Source: Opisthocomus hoazin (Eukaryota; Chordata; Aves; Opisthocomiformes; Opisthocomidae). Taken from it: DNA of 64,000 nt. The notes below the pieces were generated by a model. It worked only from the letters and a program-made list of their open reading frames with translations. It did not search any database and was not told the origin of the DNA. Shown one piece after another: positions 49,301 to 60,183 of the stretch. Position 1 is the first letter of the stretch; every line of letters begins with the position of its first letter. Where the stretch lies: the NCBI RefSeq assembly GCF_030867145.1, contig NC_134415.1, positions 71,081,300-71,145,299 on the forward strand. The letters run 5' to 3'. The translations under genes and the position numbers were made by a program.

Positions 49301-52300
49301 GGTTGAATATGCACTCTAAATATTTGGCAAGAATGTTCTGCAGTAAGAGAAGATCTCTTATGGAGGGTGTCAGGGGGAGTGTCAACTCTCCCTCAAGTGC
49401 ATTAACTGTCCAGTGCAGTTAACATGGATGTTTTTTCCTTTGTCTTGCCTTTTTTTTTTTTAAAAAAAAAAAAAAAAAGTGTAAATTCAGGGAATGGTGT
49501 TGAACAACAGTGTTTTAAGGGAGACAGTCTCTTTCCTCCTCTTAACATGACACACTGGAAGAGTAAGGAGTACTGCTTGTGATACACTGCTGCATCAAGA
49601 GGTGAGAAGCTTTTTCCTGATTTCCTTTGAAACAACTGTACATAGTTTTCAAGGCATAAAGTTTGTAATTGCTTATTCAACACAAAACAGCAAGACTGCC
49701 CAAGAAATCATTTCCAAGACTGCTCAGCAACTATCAGCCTACTTGGCACTAAGTCAACTCTTTCCCCTGTCTGCCAGCACTACCAAGAAGACAAAGACTT
49801 CTTCCTTTATTTGTAAAAGACACAACTGCAGATGTTCATTAATTCCTGGTCATTCTTTATCATCATCCTTGGTTCTCACTTTGAATAATTAAGTTCTCAA
49901 AACAGAAGAATAATTACAAACAACAGTTATCACATAAAACTTTTGCTCTGAAATGTTTTATGATGACTTCCGTGACAACTGAAAACCAACAAAACTCTTG
50001 TCAAAGTGCAAGCTACTAAATTGTTTTCAGCTAATTTGAGTTTTCAGTTCAACACTTACTTGTTCTAAAGACAAGACTAAAAAAAGTGTTACAGAGCTCC
50101 AATAAATAATGAAAAAAAGTAGAAGAAAGAGCAGGAAGCTTAACGGTAACAAGAAAGATTTCTTTTCCTTTAAATCTTGGCAAATATTAAGTCAAATTCT
50201 AAAGGTTTTTATCAATCTAGCATGCCTCAGTTCAGCCTCAAGGTAATTACCCACATTCGGTTTCTGTTTAAAAAAAATATTCCTAGCCTTATCACAGCTT
50301 CCTACCACTCTACATCTGGAGCCGGACAGTAGCTATAGAAACCACTTGTACTAACGTTACACAGCTATAAACAACACCGAGCAATTTCCAAGCTAGGGGC
50401 AACAGGGTCATATTGAGGAACAGGCACTGCTAAATTCAGTAGGAAAAATTCTACACCAGTAACGACTCTGGAGTGACCATGTGATGTTGAAATGCTGGAC
50501 CCATCCAGCGCAGTGGATTTGTGTGTCCGACGCTCCAGAGTCCTTTCATGGGCAGTCATACGCCCACAGTTTGTCCTCCAGTGAAGTTTTCTGTTTCATT
50601 TTGCTACTTAATTTCTAGGTGTCTCTCTTAGCCCTTGGCAATTACAGATCTCTACTCCAATATTTTTTTAAGAAGTCCTGCTTAGAAACTTCAGAATTAG
50701 GTAGCATTTACCAGTGAAACAGATATCATATATTTCTGTAAGACAGCCAGCAGATGAATGAAAACAAGTAGTTCGTCAACAGCCGAAATAATTCATCATG
50801 GGGAAATCAACAAGCCTCAGAAAACAGAATGTGAGACATACTGTTGTAAAGAAAGGGAATACAAACAACCCTACAGTTAAACACTGTTAGTAAGTCCACC
50901 CCTTCTGAAAATAGTTGGTTGATCATCAGGTATAGATTCCCAAGAACTCTTGTGGTAATAATGCTGGAAGTTTTTATACTCCCGTTTTCCTACTGATTAA
51001 TCACTTTCCAGTTATTTGACATTTAAATAAAAAAATAACGATGATGATTCAGATATAGATGGCACAGACTGAGACCTTTCAGTCTTACATAGCTCTATTT
51101 TTTAGGGCTTTTCCCACAATGGAAGGTACATGTCCACTTGATTCGGGCTGGAAGAATTGGTTCAAAACTCCTCTGACTTGAAGCAGAAGACTGGGCTCCT
51201 ATTAGATCACAGTCAACACGAATCTACTCGGCCAACAGCTTCTCATTCTTCCACTACCACTGTATTTCAGTTCTTCCATATGAATGCCTACAGTCTTTGG
51301 AGAGCTGTACTTGTGTTTTCAATGCTTAAACAAAACTTCCCTTCACAGCTCAGTGAGGGCAGACTCATACACAGTTCTGCCCACTCTAACAATTAGAAAG
51401 TTTTATTTCAGGTTTAGAGAGATACTGGGGAGATCCATATCCGTTTAATATCAGAAGAATGGACACTGATGTCCACAGAAAAAAGTAATGCATCAGGCTA
51501 GTAAACTCTCACCTCATATCACCTCTGGTTTGTTCCTCTCCTGTTCCACGCTCCTGTTCTCTAATTCTTCTCCTTCAGAGCTTTAGAAGACTAGAAGTCG
51601 CTAGCTGGCTACTGCTAGCTGCCCTCTACAACAACTGCCTTCATTCACTCTTATTATTATCACTACAATTTCAGATTGGAGAGGAACTCATGATCACCGT
51701 GGCTGTCCAAAAAAAGCCTTAATTATTAAAAAACAAACAACTCTTCTGCTCATATTGTGCACATGCTGAAAAAGTCTATTCATATCAATGCTGTGTTTAG
51801 TTAGAAATCTTCTCCACTTGGCACGATTTCATCGTAAACCTAAATAGAACAGACTGGCTGCTCACAAGACTAAGTTATGTACCAACTTTTGTGATGTTTT
51901 TAATCCAGAATTTATGATCTTCACGCTTATGATTAATTATGATAGATCTATACTTCAACTAGACATATTCACTTTTTACATTCACTTTGGTTTCCTTTAT
52001 ATTACAAGCACAATCAAACGACACCACCTATTTCAATTCAGTAACTGATTGAATTCATCACCAGTTAAGAGCTGCGAGTGTTAAGAGTGAAATCGAATTT
52101 GCTGTGAAATCTGCCTGTTACAAACCAGTTCAGTAAAGCAGACAGGAACTATCTGGAAACATAAATGTTTGTATATTCATAAAAATTCACACTTTTATTT
52201 GGGAAGAACAACAACGGCTAAAGCTCCAACTATTGAATTTTATGACTGCATCTGGTGAGTCAGAAGTATGCAGTTCAAAGGTTGTTCAAGATATTAAGAC

Positions 52301-55300
52301 AGGAAAAAACATGTCCCAGGTAACGGACACTGGGGTGGGGAAATCTTTGTTAGATTCTTGTTCCAGACAACAAGACCCTAAACCAAACAGCCACTACCTA
52401 AGGAGTCAATCTGTATTTTATTATTTGGACAAGTTTTGCATCATCAGAAACAGTACATGGGTTCTGGTATCTTTAAATCATCTAAAAGATATCTAGAGTC
52501 CTGAGTATAAGCACCTGCACAGTTTTATTTAAGCAGTAAGCCTGTCAGCTAGACTCGGGTGCTCAGAGCTAAGCGTTTCCAGATGTGAACCTGTCAAAGC
52601 ATGTACTGGAGAACAGGTGATGCACACAGTAAGAGTAATGAATGATGAAAGTCTCTCGCAGAGGGGTGGATATATTTTTTTTAAATTAGAACATGTTATC
52701 CTACAGCACTGGCAATAACAAAACTCCTGCAGAACACCTCCACGAACACCCTGAGACACACATGTCAAAAACTTTCAGAATTTACTGTCTTGGTTCACTA
52801 CTGGTGAAGCTGGCAGCTCTGGCTCTGAACTCCACATACAGTGCTTCAAAAAAATTCAGGTGTTGTGTTGCTTGAGAATCTCAGTCTTCATTAGCATTAT
52901 GAATGCAATACTGAAACCCTGCTGCGTTATTAGTGCAAGCACCATGCAGACACAGCAGTTTGGCTCTATCTCCTGTCATTTCAAACAGCTTTTCCAACTG
53001 ACAAGGAATGTGCTAAAAACACTTGCTCGCCGTTTGCATGCATTTTCATTAAGAATTTGCTTCATCTTTGTTTAGCATCTCTTTTAACAGTATTAGGTGA
53101 GAGAAGGAGCAAGAATGGAAAGGAGATGTGAATGCATTATTCCCTGGTCTCAGTGTCTCAAGAGAAGCACTCAGCGTTTCCCAAAACAAAAAAAAAACAC
53201 CCCACAATGTGCTTCACTCTACTTATGTCACAGCTACATATTATTTCCAACAGTTAAAAAAGTATCACTCTAAAAATGAAGTAACAGAACTGAACATGGT
53301 TTACCTATATGGTCAGACCCACAAAGGCATTCAGTATTTACTCGGGCAGCAAATTACACTTTAGAATCAATGGGAATTTAGTTATCTAGACATCTCTGCA
53401 GATAGGATTCACAGAGTTCAGTTTTCCAAGAAAAGCACATGCAACTTTCACAGTAACCATAAGTCCAAAGATCTTTTTCACACTATTAAGCGGCTTGCTC
53501 GAGATGAAAAGTTTGTCAAAAACTGAGGAGAAATAGGAAAAGACAAAAACCAGAACAGTCCCTTAAATCACTATCCAATTTATTTTAAAGAAATGTGTGG
53601 CCATTTTACAAAAGCTCTAACTCTCATCATAAAAAACTCGAGTGTGACAGAAACAAGGATCAAATGCTGAATAGCACAAATATTTCATTAATGCATTAGC
53701 TACTATTTTACTTATTCAAGCTTACCTTGAATTCTTTCATTTTTTCCATGGTTATCAGGCGCCTTGATGTGTGGCTGGAAAGCATCTGCTCACAGTTGCT
53801 AATAAGTTTCAGGCACGGGTGGCAGGGAATGATGTCTTCTGTATATCTGGAAGAAATAAACATTCATAGAGCTGTAAGCTCATGAACTGGAACACTGGCA
53901 TCTGGAACAAAATTCATACTGACTCTTCACAAAATGGCTTATGCTAGAAAGTTGCTATGCATTTTAATCTGATTAAAGAAATTCAGGTATTGGTGCTCCA
54001 GAGTTTTTATATCATTTATTCCAGTCATCTCATGACATAATACGTGTAGAATAAATTAAAACCTCACAGTAAAGAGATCCCTCCCACACATTTTCTACAC
54101 GTATTTACATGCTATTAATATATGCACACAGGCCTGCCTGTGTCATTTCAAGTAGAAAATACCTCAGCCAACCAGGAGTAATAACTTATCCAACCAGGAG
54201 CTGTGATTTTAAAAAAATACTCCACAGTCAACATACATAAAATTGCAGGAATAAGAGATGGCTTTTGATACTTCTATTTCTCTGAACGCTGAAAGCGGAA
54301 TTTAAAGATTTAAGAGCTTTGCATGGGACCAGAGAAGCAAGAAGTACTGACCTAGCTAATACAATAAATATGAGATCAGACATCCCTCCTATATACTGAA
54401 GTATAGATCAGCTATTTAGTTTTTTCATTAAGCTTTCCAGTAACAGTTACTACAACATAATATAGAAAATGGTATATGGTCTTGTGAGTGACTATGATTC
54501 CATATAAAATGCTCACTCTCATGATTCCCCAGTGCTTGGGGGTCAACAGAAGTTAGACATTAAAAAGCAGAACTAAACAACTTTCACACCTATCACATGA
54601 ACTTAAAAAATGCACAGGAGGAGCTTTGTATTTTTCCTGGAAAGAAGTGCATTTTCTGAATGCACTTCACAAAGTAAATGTATTGTTCTGAGAGAAAGAG
54701 AAGTTAAATCCAACACAACTCAAAACAGGATCCCTCTAGGTGCTGATGGAAACCTTGACATTTCTTCAAGACAATAGTGAGATGTTAAACAAGTAAGACA
54801 ATATCAAACACAGACTTGCAAATAGGAAAAAACCCAAACAGTACTGCCTCTTTGCATTGTTCCAAAACTTCCAGATCGCAAAACACCCTTTCAATCACTT
54901 CTTGTGCGTGAAATCAAGTCACCAATTCTGCTAGCTGAAGTCAGAACATGCTTTTTACAAAGGAGAATCAAATTAATTCTCATTTTTTTCTATTACACAA
55001 GACTTTTGATGCATCTAGTACCACCAAACTGCCTCTTCTTACAAAGGTAGGCACTCTGCCACAACATCTTAAAAGTGTCCCTTCATAACCATACGAAAAG
55101 CTGACTGCAAAGGAATTAAAAGAATTCAGACTCCACAATGATTTCAATGTCAGATTGAAAGAGTAAACTTTGGAGTGAGATGCTATCTTGCAGAGGGAGA
55201 GATCATTATCACTTCGTTAAAAAGCCTTGTCTGTTAGCATTAATGCATACATTTCTACATTCTTTCAGGCAAAACTCAGAACATCATCAAATAAGAAATA

Positions 55301-58300
55301 TAGTAGCAGCAGGTTTAACAGACATCCATTTTAATCCAGTTTTGGTTTTAATTTAAGATAATACAGAAGAATCTCGAATAACACATGAACCTGATGGCAG
55401 GTGTTGCCAAGGGATATTTCATAGCACAACATATTAATAGACAGTATCTTATCTTCCCCCCACATACTTGCTTTAATGCTTGTTCCTGTGTTCATCATTA
55501 CAGCCGAAAATAAAGTGACTACACTAATATTCTGTGCTAATATAGTGAATTCAGTACTTCAACCCTCAACAAAGTCAGTTCATAGTCGTATGTACGAATT
55601 TACTTTTTAAGAGGCAACACGAGTAGCGCGTGAGAGAGCTGACCTTCCCAAAACAGCAACTAAAGCAGAACCAGAATGTGCAGTTCGTAGTAATCTAACA
55701 TTGCTGTACGGAGGAAGCCTGCTCTTACCAATGTCCAATGAGCAGACAAAAAACTCCGGTATCTTGATAAACAAAATAAACTCAGTAATTCCAAACAGAA
55801 TGTATTGACATGCAAATCTAAGAATTCGCAACCACTCAAGGTCTGTCAAGGTTAAGCATGTATAGACAGGCATTTTGAACAGTTAGGTATAATACAGTTA
55901 ATGTCATTCAATGTTTTGTTTGTGAATAGTCTTACAAGAAAAAAAAGCCTAAGATACCAATTCTGTCACTAAAACAATGCAAGCTACTAAGTGCACTCTT
56001 CTGTTATGGAAGCATGTTACAGAAATGGCTCCTTTTGATTTCCAAATTTTCAAACCAGCATGTGATAATTACATATAGGACTGTCACAAGCCATTTCCGT
56101 GGTGAAACCAGGGACAATATCCACTTTATACACCAGTATAGTTTGACTGTACATAGAAACATACAACATTGCCGAAGCTACCTTCAGGATAGATCTACAT
56201 CTGGAAGATACTTAGAAACAGCTACTGTACATCAACTCCCCACTTTACTATGAAACAGTTTTGAACAAAAAAAACAAAAAACCCCACAACCAAAACAACC
56301 TCCCTCAAAATCTTATCTAAGAGATGCTGAAGTACATGCAAACAGATGTCTCTCCTTTTAAACCCAGTTCTAATCTCAGGCTGCACTATTGAGCAGACAG
56401 CATCCAGCAGTCTCTGCTGGCCTCTCTTGTCCTTAACAGGGCTGCTCCCTTAACGCTTTCTGCCTCTCACTGCCATCTCTCGGTCACTTGGCTTTTCATG
56501 TCTCAGAAGAAAGCTAAATGAGTAGTGCCAAACTCCAAAGAGCCAAGAATGTTCTCTTACAGGACCTTGTCATGCACCTCTGTCAACTACTCTAGCAGAA
56601 ACAAATATTAATAAGAGCCTTGCTACTACTATCTTAGAAATCTATCTGCACCCTGAAAGTCTAATTTTCTAAGCGTAAGCCTCAACTCACTGGACACGCA
56701 TTTGCAAGGATATGTGAAGGCTTTTTTCTTTTTGGTAATATACAGACATTATCTCCATCCAAAAACCTTATTTCAGAATCTGCTTTCCCTCATATGAAGT
56801 TTTAAAATAAGAAGCCAGAGCATTACTCTAAAGTGCTAGTACTATGGGATTTCCAGCTGTACTATGCCCCAAAAGAAAGCACGGTGAGAATATAGCATCC
56901 ATTCTGACATACTACATACCAGAAATCAAGAATACATACTCAGGCCTGTATATCGGCAGCCAGTAAACTAATCTTCCTCCCATCACCAGATATTCTGCTG
57001 CAAACTTCAATAGGTCAAAAAAGATGTCACTCAGATGATAATTGGATGAAACGAAGATGTGATTTTCTGTGCTAAACAAAAAAATTACAAGTGTAAACAT
57101 AAAAGGACCGGTAAAGCCTTCATTTTTAATTTTAAAAAAACAGTAAACAAAAACACCCCAAACCACAAAATAGCACTATGTGAGATTTGCAAAACTATGT
57201 AGGACAATCTAGGAGTACAACTTCTCCTGCGAGGAATATATGACTTCTCAGATTCCCCTACTGGTTCTTTAGACTATCTTCTCTACTACTTGTGGAAGTC
57301 AAAGAATCACAAGCATGTTGGGAATACCTATTTTGCACAGCAATTTAGAGTAAAAGCTCGAAGGTAAGGAAGGCCAGGCAGTGGAGAAGCCATGTGTTAT
57401 CTCTAAAGAGAAAGGAGGAGAGGAAATCTAAGAGAGAAGGTTCAGGCAAAATAGTGGTATTCCATTTTAGACTGATTTTGCAGCTTGCAGGGACTGAAGA
57501 GAACTTTCTGAGAATAGGAAACATGATGTAACGGTAGCTCACAGAGACGAGAAATAGGATTTGAAATCTGAACACATGTAAATGATAAGCAAGGAGAACA
57601 AAACCAAGAGGATTTCAGGAAATGACATACTAGTTTTGCAAACAGGACAAAAAGGGCTTTTCTTCTTTAATATTATTACTATCATTTTTTAAACTGCTGA
57701 TAGCCAGCCAAGAAATAATAAAGATTCTAAAACTGTGACTGGGTTTCCATCAAGTCATATACATTCTACAACAGACAAGACAGCTTAACTACCTTCTTTC
57801 AGCGGACTTAACCATCTCCTTTTGTGAACCCATTCTGCGAGTAGCTTCTCTGATCCCATATGGTGCTGTACAAAGCAAATGCATAATGCAGAGACGAGAA
57901 CCTCACCCTTTGTCCAAACAACATACAATTATATTATACATACACAACAGTGCACAAACTGTGGCTTATACAAAGTTAAGAAAAAGAACAGCTTTTACAA
58001 AGTAAAAATCAGTAGAAGTAATTTCTTCAAGATGTATTAAAAGTTTCTTGCTCCAAAAGGTTACTTTAAAACTGCTTAAAAGAAAGCCCTTCAGCTGTAA
58101 GAGGCTTCTAGCAGCCTAGGCGTTTGCTACACGACAAAGGACAATGCTTTTCTGTTTCATTCATTAAAAAAATATTCCTTACATTTTTAACCTGTGACAA
58201 ATAATCCAAATAATCCTATTGTCTTTTGTTTTACAGACACAAACATCTCCCTTGTAGCACTTTGCTAACGTTCTTCAAAATGAAATTGTATATATTGGAA

Positions 58301-60183
58301 TTTCTTGCCAACACATTACACAAATGGTAATTCTCACAGACAGGTAAGAAGAGCCAGAGACAGCTTTTTCTCATACATTTTTGTGCATTTCTAATAGCAT
58401 AACACTAATTTCATGTTCAACACATTTGTTTTTGTGAGACTTGTTTCAGCATCATGGAAGCACCAATATCACCATTTGGTAAATGCAGAAGTTGTGACAC
58501 AATTTGCAAACTCAGTTCTAAGTCATATTAATATTCTACATTGTCTTACTGCCAAACAGGTCAGATAAAAATTCGCAGGCAACCCACAAAGAAAAGTCAC
58601 ACTCCCTATTCCTAATCAATATGAACGCGCCATCGTAAGAGCCAGCACTAGAGATCAGAAATTTCTGTATCAAGGTCTTTTATTTATTCACTTAGCTTCT
58701 ACTCCCTCCCATGCATGACAGATGGTGCTAAGTACACCAGTTTCTGAAAGAGTGGAGTAACCTTTCAAACTGCTAGTGGTTAAGTGTATCAGAAATGCAT
58801 TAAAATTTCTTTTTGGAAGCACTCCAATAACCACTTAATGTAAGTTTCCAGAAGACCATCAGAGCTGCATGGTAGACTCCAGTGTGTTGCAAATCAAGTC
58901 CTAACACCAGCATGGACCATTCTGATAAGAAGTCTCCATGTATCAATAAAGTTACACCTTTACTGAATGAGACATTTTCAAAGGACGATCTGCAGACATA
59001 TTGATTTCTACTGGTGAATGTAATATTGTCTCCATGGAAGGAAGTATTATTTCCAGCTTTGTTACACATTTACAACCATCCTTTAAATTAATACAGATCC
59101 AGTTTCCACAGTGCTGCTCTCAATGGTCTTGTTTCATAATATGGAAACTGCAGATCTGAGTACTTATCAAGACATTAAATCCATGTACATGGGCACAGAC
59201 ATAAGAAAAAATCTTTTAGTCATTGTTCTTAGGCAATAAAAAGCACTAACAAACTTACGATCTGTAATGATTGCATCAAACAGCATCCCTTTTCGCCATA
59301 TTGGTCTTGAAGAATCAGAAACTAGTGCATCAAGGTAGTATTTCTCTAAACCATACTGTCGGAGATTAGCTCTGATATTTTCATCTGGCCCTCTCCATTT
59401 CTGGTTCTTTCTGCTTGTCTTGCCTGGAGGCAGGGGGAGCATGGAATGGGAAAAAAAAAACATACTCAACAATAAACTATTTTATAGGGAAAGCCTTCAT
59501 ATAGTCTATCATTTATTTTAAAGGAAAATAATTAGATGTCACACACAAAACAAGAGTTTATCTCCTGCCTTATTCTAATCACTGTCACAAGTATTTGCGA
59601 TAAACTTCACAAGTAGCAAGGAATAAAGAAAATACATCAGAAAAGTTCTGCTACACCATCTGCACAGGGTGCCACAGAACACATCTCTAGAGATGTTGGT
59701 TTGTAAGATATTCTCACTATCCATCAGTCATAATCCTGTCCAGTAAGTCAGATATAATTTGCACTGCAGTTTTTCAGAGAAATAAGAACAGGATTAGATT
59801 TCCTGGGTTAGCTTGCAAGAAGCTTCCTACATCACAGGCTAAGAAAACACATAGCTGTTGTAATTATTATTTGGAACTTTGTCTTGGTTTTCATTATTCC
59901 TTTTATCAAATATCTTCTGCTTATAAATTAAGAGAACAGCTTAGCTAGGACACATGTAAATTGGTCAATGAAAATAAGCATGACCAAATAAATCCTGTGA
60001 AGATTAATGTTGCTTTAAAATCCACTAAGTATCATCCGCTACCATAAGCATTCTTAAATTCCAGAGAGTAAGATTTCAGTGGCTTAGAAAAATGTAACAT
60101 ACCTAATCCATGGATTGTGTTGTAATCTATATCAGTACCACACACATATGCTCCAAAGTGTGCTGAGGAGATAAGAAGGCCAC
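46221..60183 (-). CDS. TRMT11: TRMT11, tRNA (guanine-10-N2)-methyltransferase catalytic subunit, C-terminal half (six exons)
   Basis: Known of the family: TRMT11 with its activator TRMT112 uses S-adenosylmethionine to make N2-methylguanosine at position 10 of cytosolic tRNAs. Seen here: six exons on the minus strand join into one frame, 60183-60103, 59423-59259, 57865-57793, 57071-56940, 53846-53726 and 46352-46221, all with AG acceptors and GT donors and matching phases. They encode 233 residues and a TAA stop; the human protein is about 463 residues, so this is the catalytic C-terminal half. Visible landmarks are the SAM-site GTDID, the catalytic DPPYG (split by an intron), GGRLVYWLP, HTSRRLITMEK and the terminal FREKYFSGVTKRIAKE. 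The upstream exons (THUMP domain, start codon, promoter) are not in the window. Against human, the linker between GSQKE and the HLSD helix is three residues shorter. I see no frameshift or stop, so the gene looks functional. Confidence 0.97.
46459..46483. repeat. (GTTT)n microsatellite
   Basis: About six tandem GTTT units, just inside the last intron near the terminal TRMT11 exon. A simple repeat with length-polymorphism potential. Confidence 0.9.
47677..47862 (-). other. Coding-looking open frame in TRMT11 last intron (possible alternative terminal exon)
   Basis: On the TRMT11 strand a frame of 61 codons ends in TGA at 47677-47679. It begins immediately after a TAGCAG that could act as a splice acceptor, in phase 0, the phase needed after the 53726 exon. 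The residues look protein-like, for example EYLIVPRRGHLYVHTS and FGYPKQEEVLILLGEILD, but I do not recognise the family. The upstream tract is poor in pyrimidines, so the acceptor is weak. It may be an alternative 3' exon, a fragment of an old retrocopy, or chance; a plus-strand frame over the same bases is also open. Confidence 0.2.
49450..49478. repeat. T12-A17 homopolymer junction
   Basis: Twelve T followed directly by seventeen A, a self-complementary low-complexity tract inside the last TRMT11 intron. Confidence 0.9.
53726..53846 (-). CDS. TRMT11: TRMT11 penultimate coding exon
   Basis: The exon is 121 bp. It reads YTEDIIPCHPCLKLISNC, EQMLSSHTSRRLITMEK and MKEFK, ending exactly at a codon boundary before GTAAGC. 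The acceptor is a TTTATTTCTTCCAG tract. HTSRRLITMEK is nearly invariant in TRMT11 and belongs to the C-terminal part of the methyltransferase fold. The following intron is the longest fully contained one, about 7.4 kb. Confidence 0.96.
53847..56939 (-). other. TRMT11 intron
   Basis: A 3,093-bp intron, GTATGT to TTCCAG. AT-rich unique sequence; the open frames inside are short, and no transposon or RNA gene is recognised. Confidence 0.85.
56940..57071 (-). CDS. TRMT11: TRMT11 internal exon: YHLSD helix and GGRLVYWLP strand
   Basis: The exon is 132 bp. It reads ENHIFVSSNYHLSD, FFDLLKFAAEYLV and MGGRLVYWLPIYRPE, aligning without gaps to the last part of the Rossmann core of TRMT11. The acceptor follows a T-rich tract (TTTGTTTAG) and the donor is GTATGT, placed after GA of the glutamate codon; the next exon supplies the third base and then Tyr-Thr. 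Confidence 0.96.
57072..57792 (-). other. TRMT11 intron
   Basis: A 721-bp intron, GTAGTT to TTTAG. Nothing else is seen. Confidence 0.85.
57793..57865 (-). CDS. TRMT11: TRMT11 internal exon: PPYGIRE catalytic motif and linker
   Basis: The exon is 73 bp. It starts with the two bases finishing the first proline of PPYGIREATRRMGSQKE and ends two bases into a serine codon (AG, then C from the next exon). The acceptor is TGTACAG and the donor GTAGTT. After GSQKE the linker is divergent and three residues shorter than in human. PPY with the preceding Asp is the amino-methyltransferase signature that holds the target guanine amino group. Confidence 0.94.
57866..59258 (-). other. TRMT11 intron
   Basis: A 1,393-bp intron, GTAAGT to TACAG. 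It contains an unassigned 89-codon minus-strand open frame (58800-59069) that has no splice sites fitting the gene and resembles nothing I know. No repeat is recognised. Confidence 0.85.
59259..59423 (-). CDS. TRMT11: TRMT11 internal exon: KNQKWRGPDENIRANL segment to the catalytic Asp
   Basis: The exon is 165 bp. It follows a strong acceptor (a ten-T run and pyrimidine tract ending in CTCCAG) and ends at GTAAGT. It reads SRKNQKWRGPDENIRANL, then YGLEKYYLDALVSD and FDAIITD, closely matching mammalian TRMT11. The last complete codon is the aspartate of the DPPY catalytic motif; the final base is the first base of the next proline. This is the most conserved stretch in the window and fixes the gene identity. 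Confidence 0.97.
59424..60102 (-). other. TRMT11 intron
   Basis: A 679-bp intron with GTATGT donor and CTCCAG acceptor. The ten-A run at 59451-59460 is the polypyrimidine tract of the acceptor as read on the minus strand. Nothing else is seen. Confidence 0.85.
60103..60183 (-). CDS. TRMT11: TRMT11 internal exon: end of SAM motif I through GTDID
   Basis: The exon is 81 bp and begins with two bases that complete a glycine codon, so the preceding exon (outside the window) should end in the GTG part of the FVGTGG motif. It reads GLLISSAHFGAYV, then CGTDIDYNT, the loop whose acidic residue binds the SAM ribose in class I methyltransferases. The acceptor is a pyrimidine-containing tract ending in TATAG and the donor is GTATGT. 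It ends one base into the glycine codon completed by the next exon. Confidence 0.95.

Larger units (their letters stand above)
46353..53725 (-). other. TRMT11 last intron
   Basis: A 7,373-bp intron, GTAAGC to GCAG. It holds the GTTT repeat at 46459-46483, the T12A17 tract at 49450-49478 and an intriguing minus-strand open frame ending at 47677 (separate entry). Otherwise it is AT-rich unique sequence without recognised elements. Confidence 0.85.

Noticed and set aside
58800..59069. 89-codon minus-strand frame in a TRMT11 intron
   Set aside because: It does not fit the TRMT11 frame or protein and has no recognised similarity.
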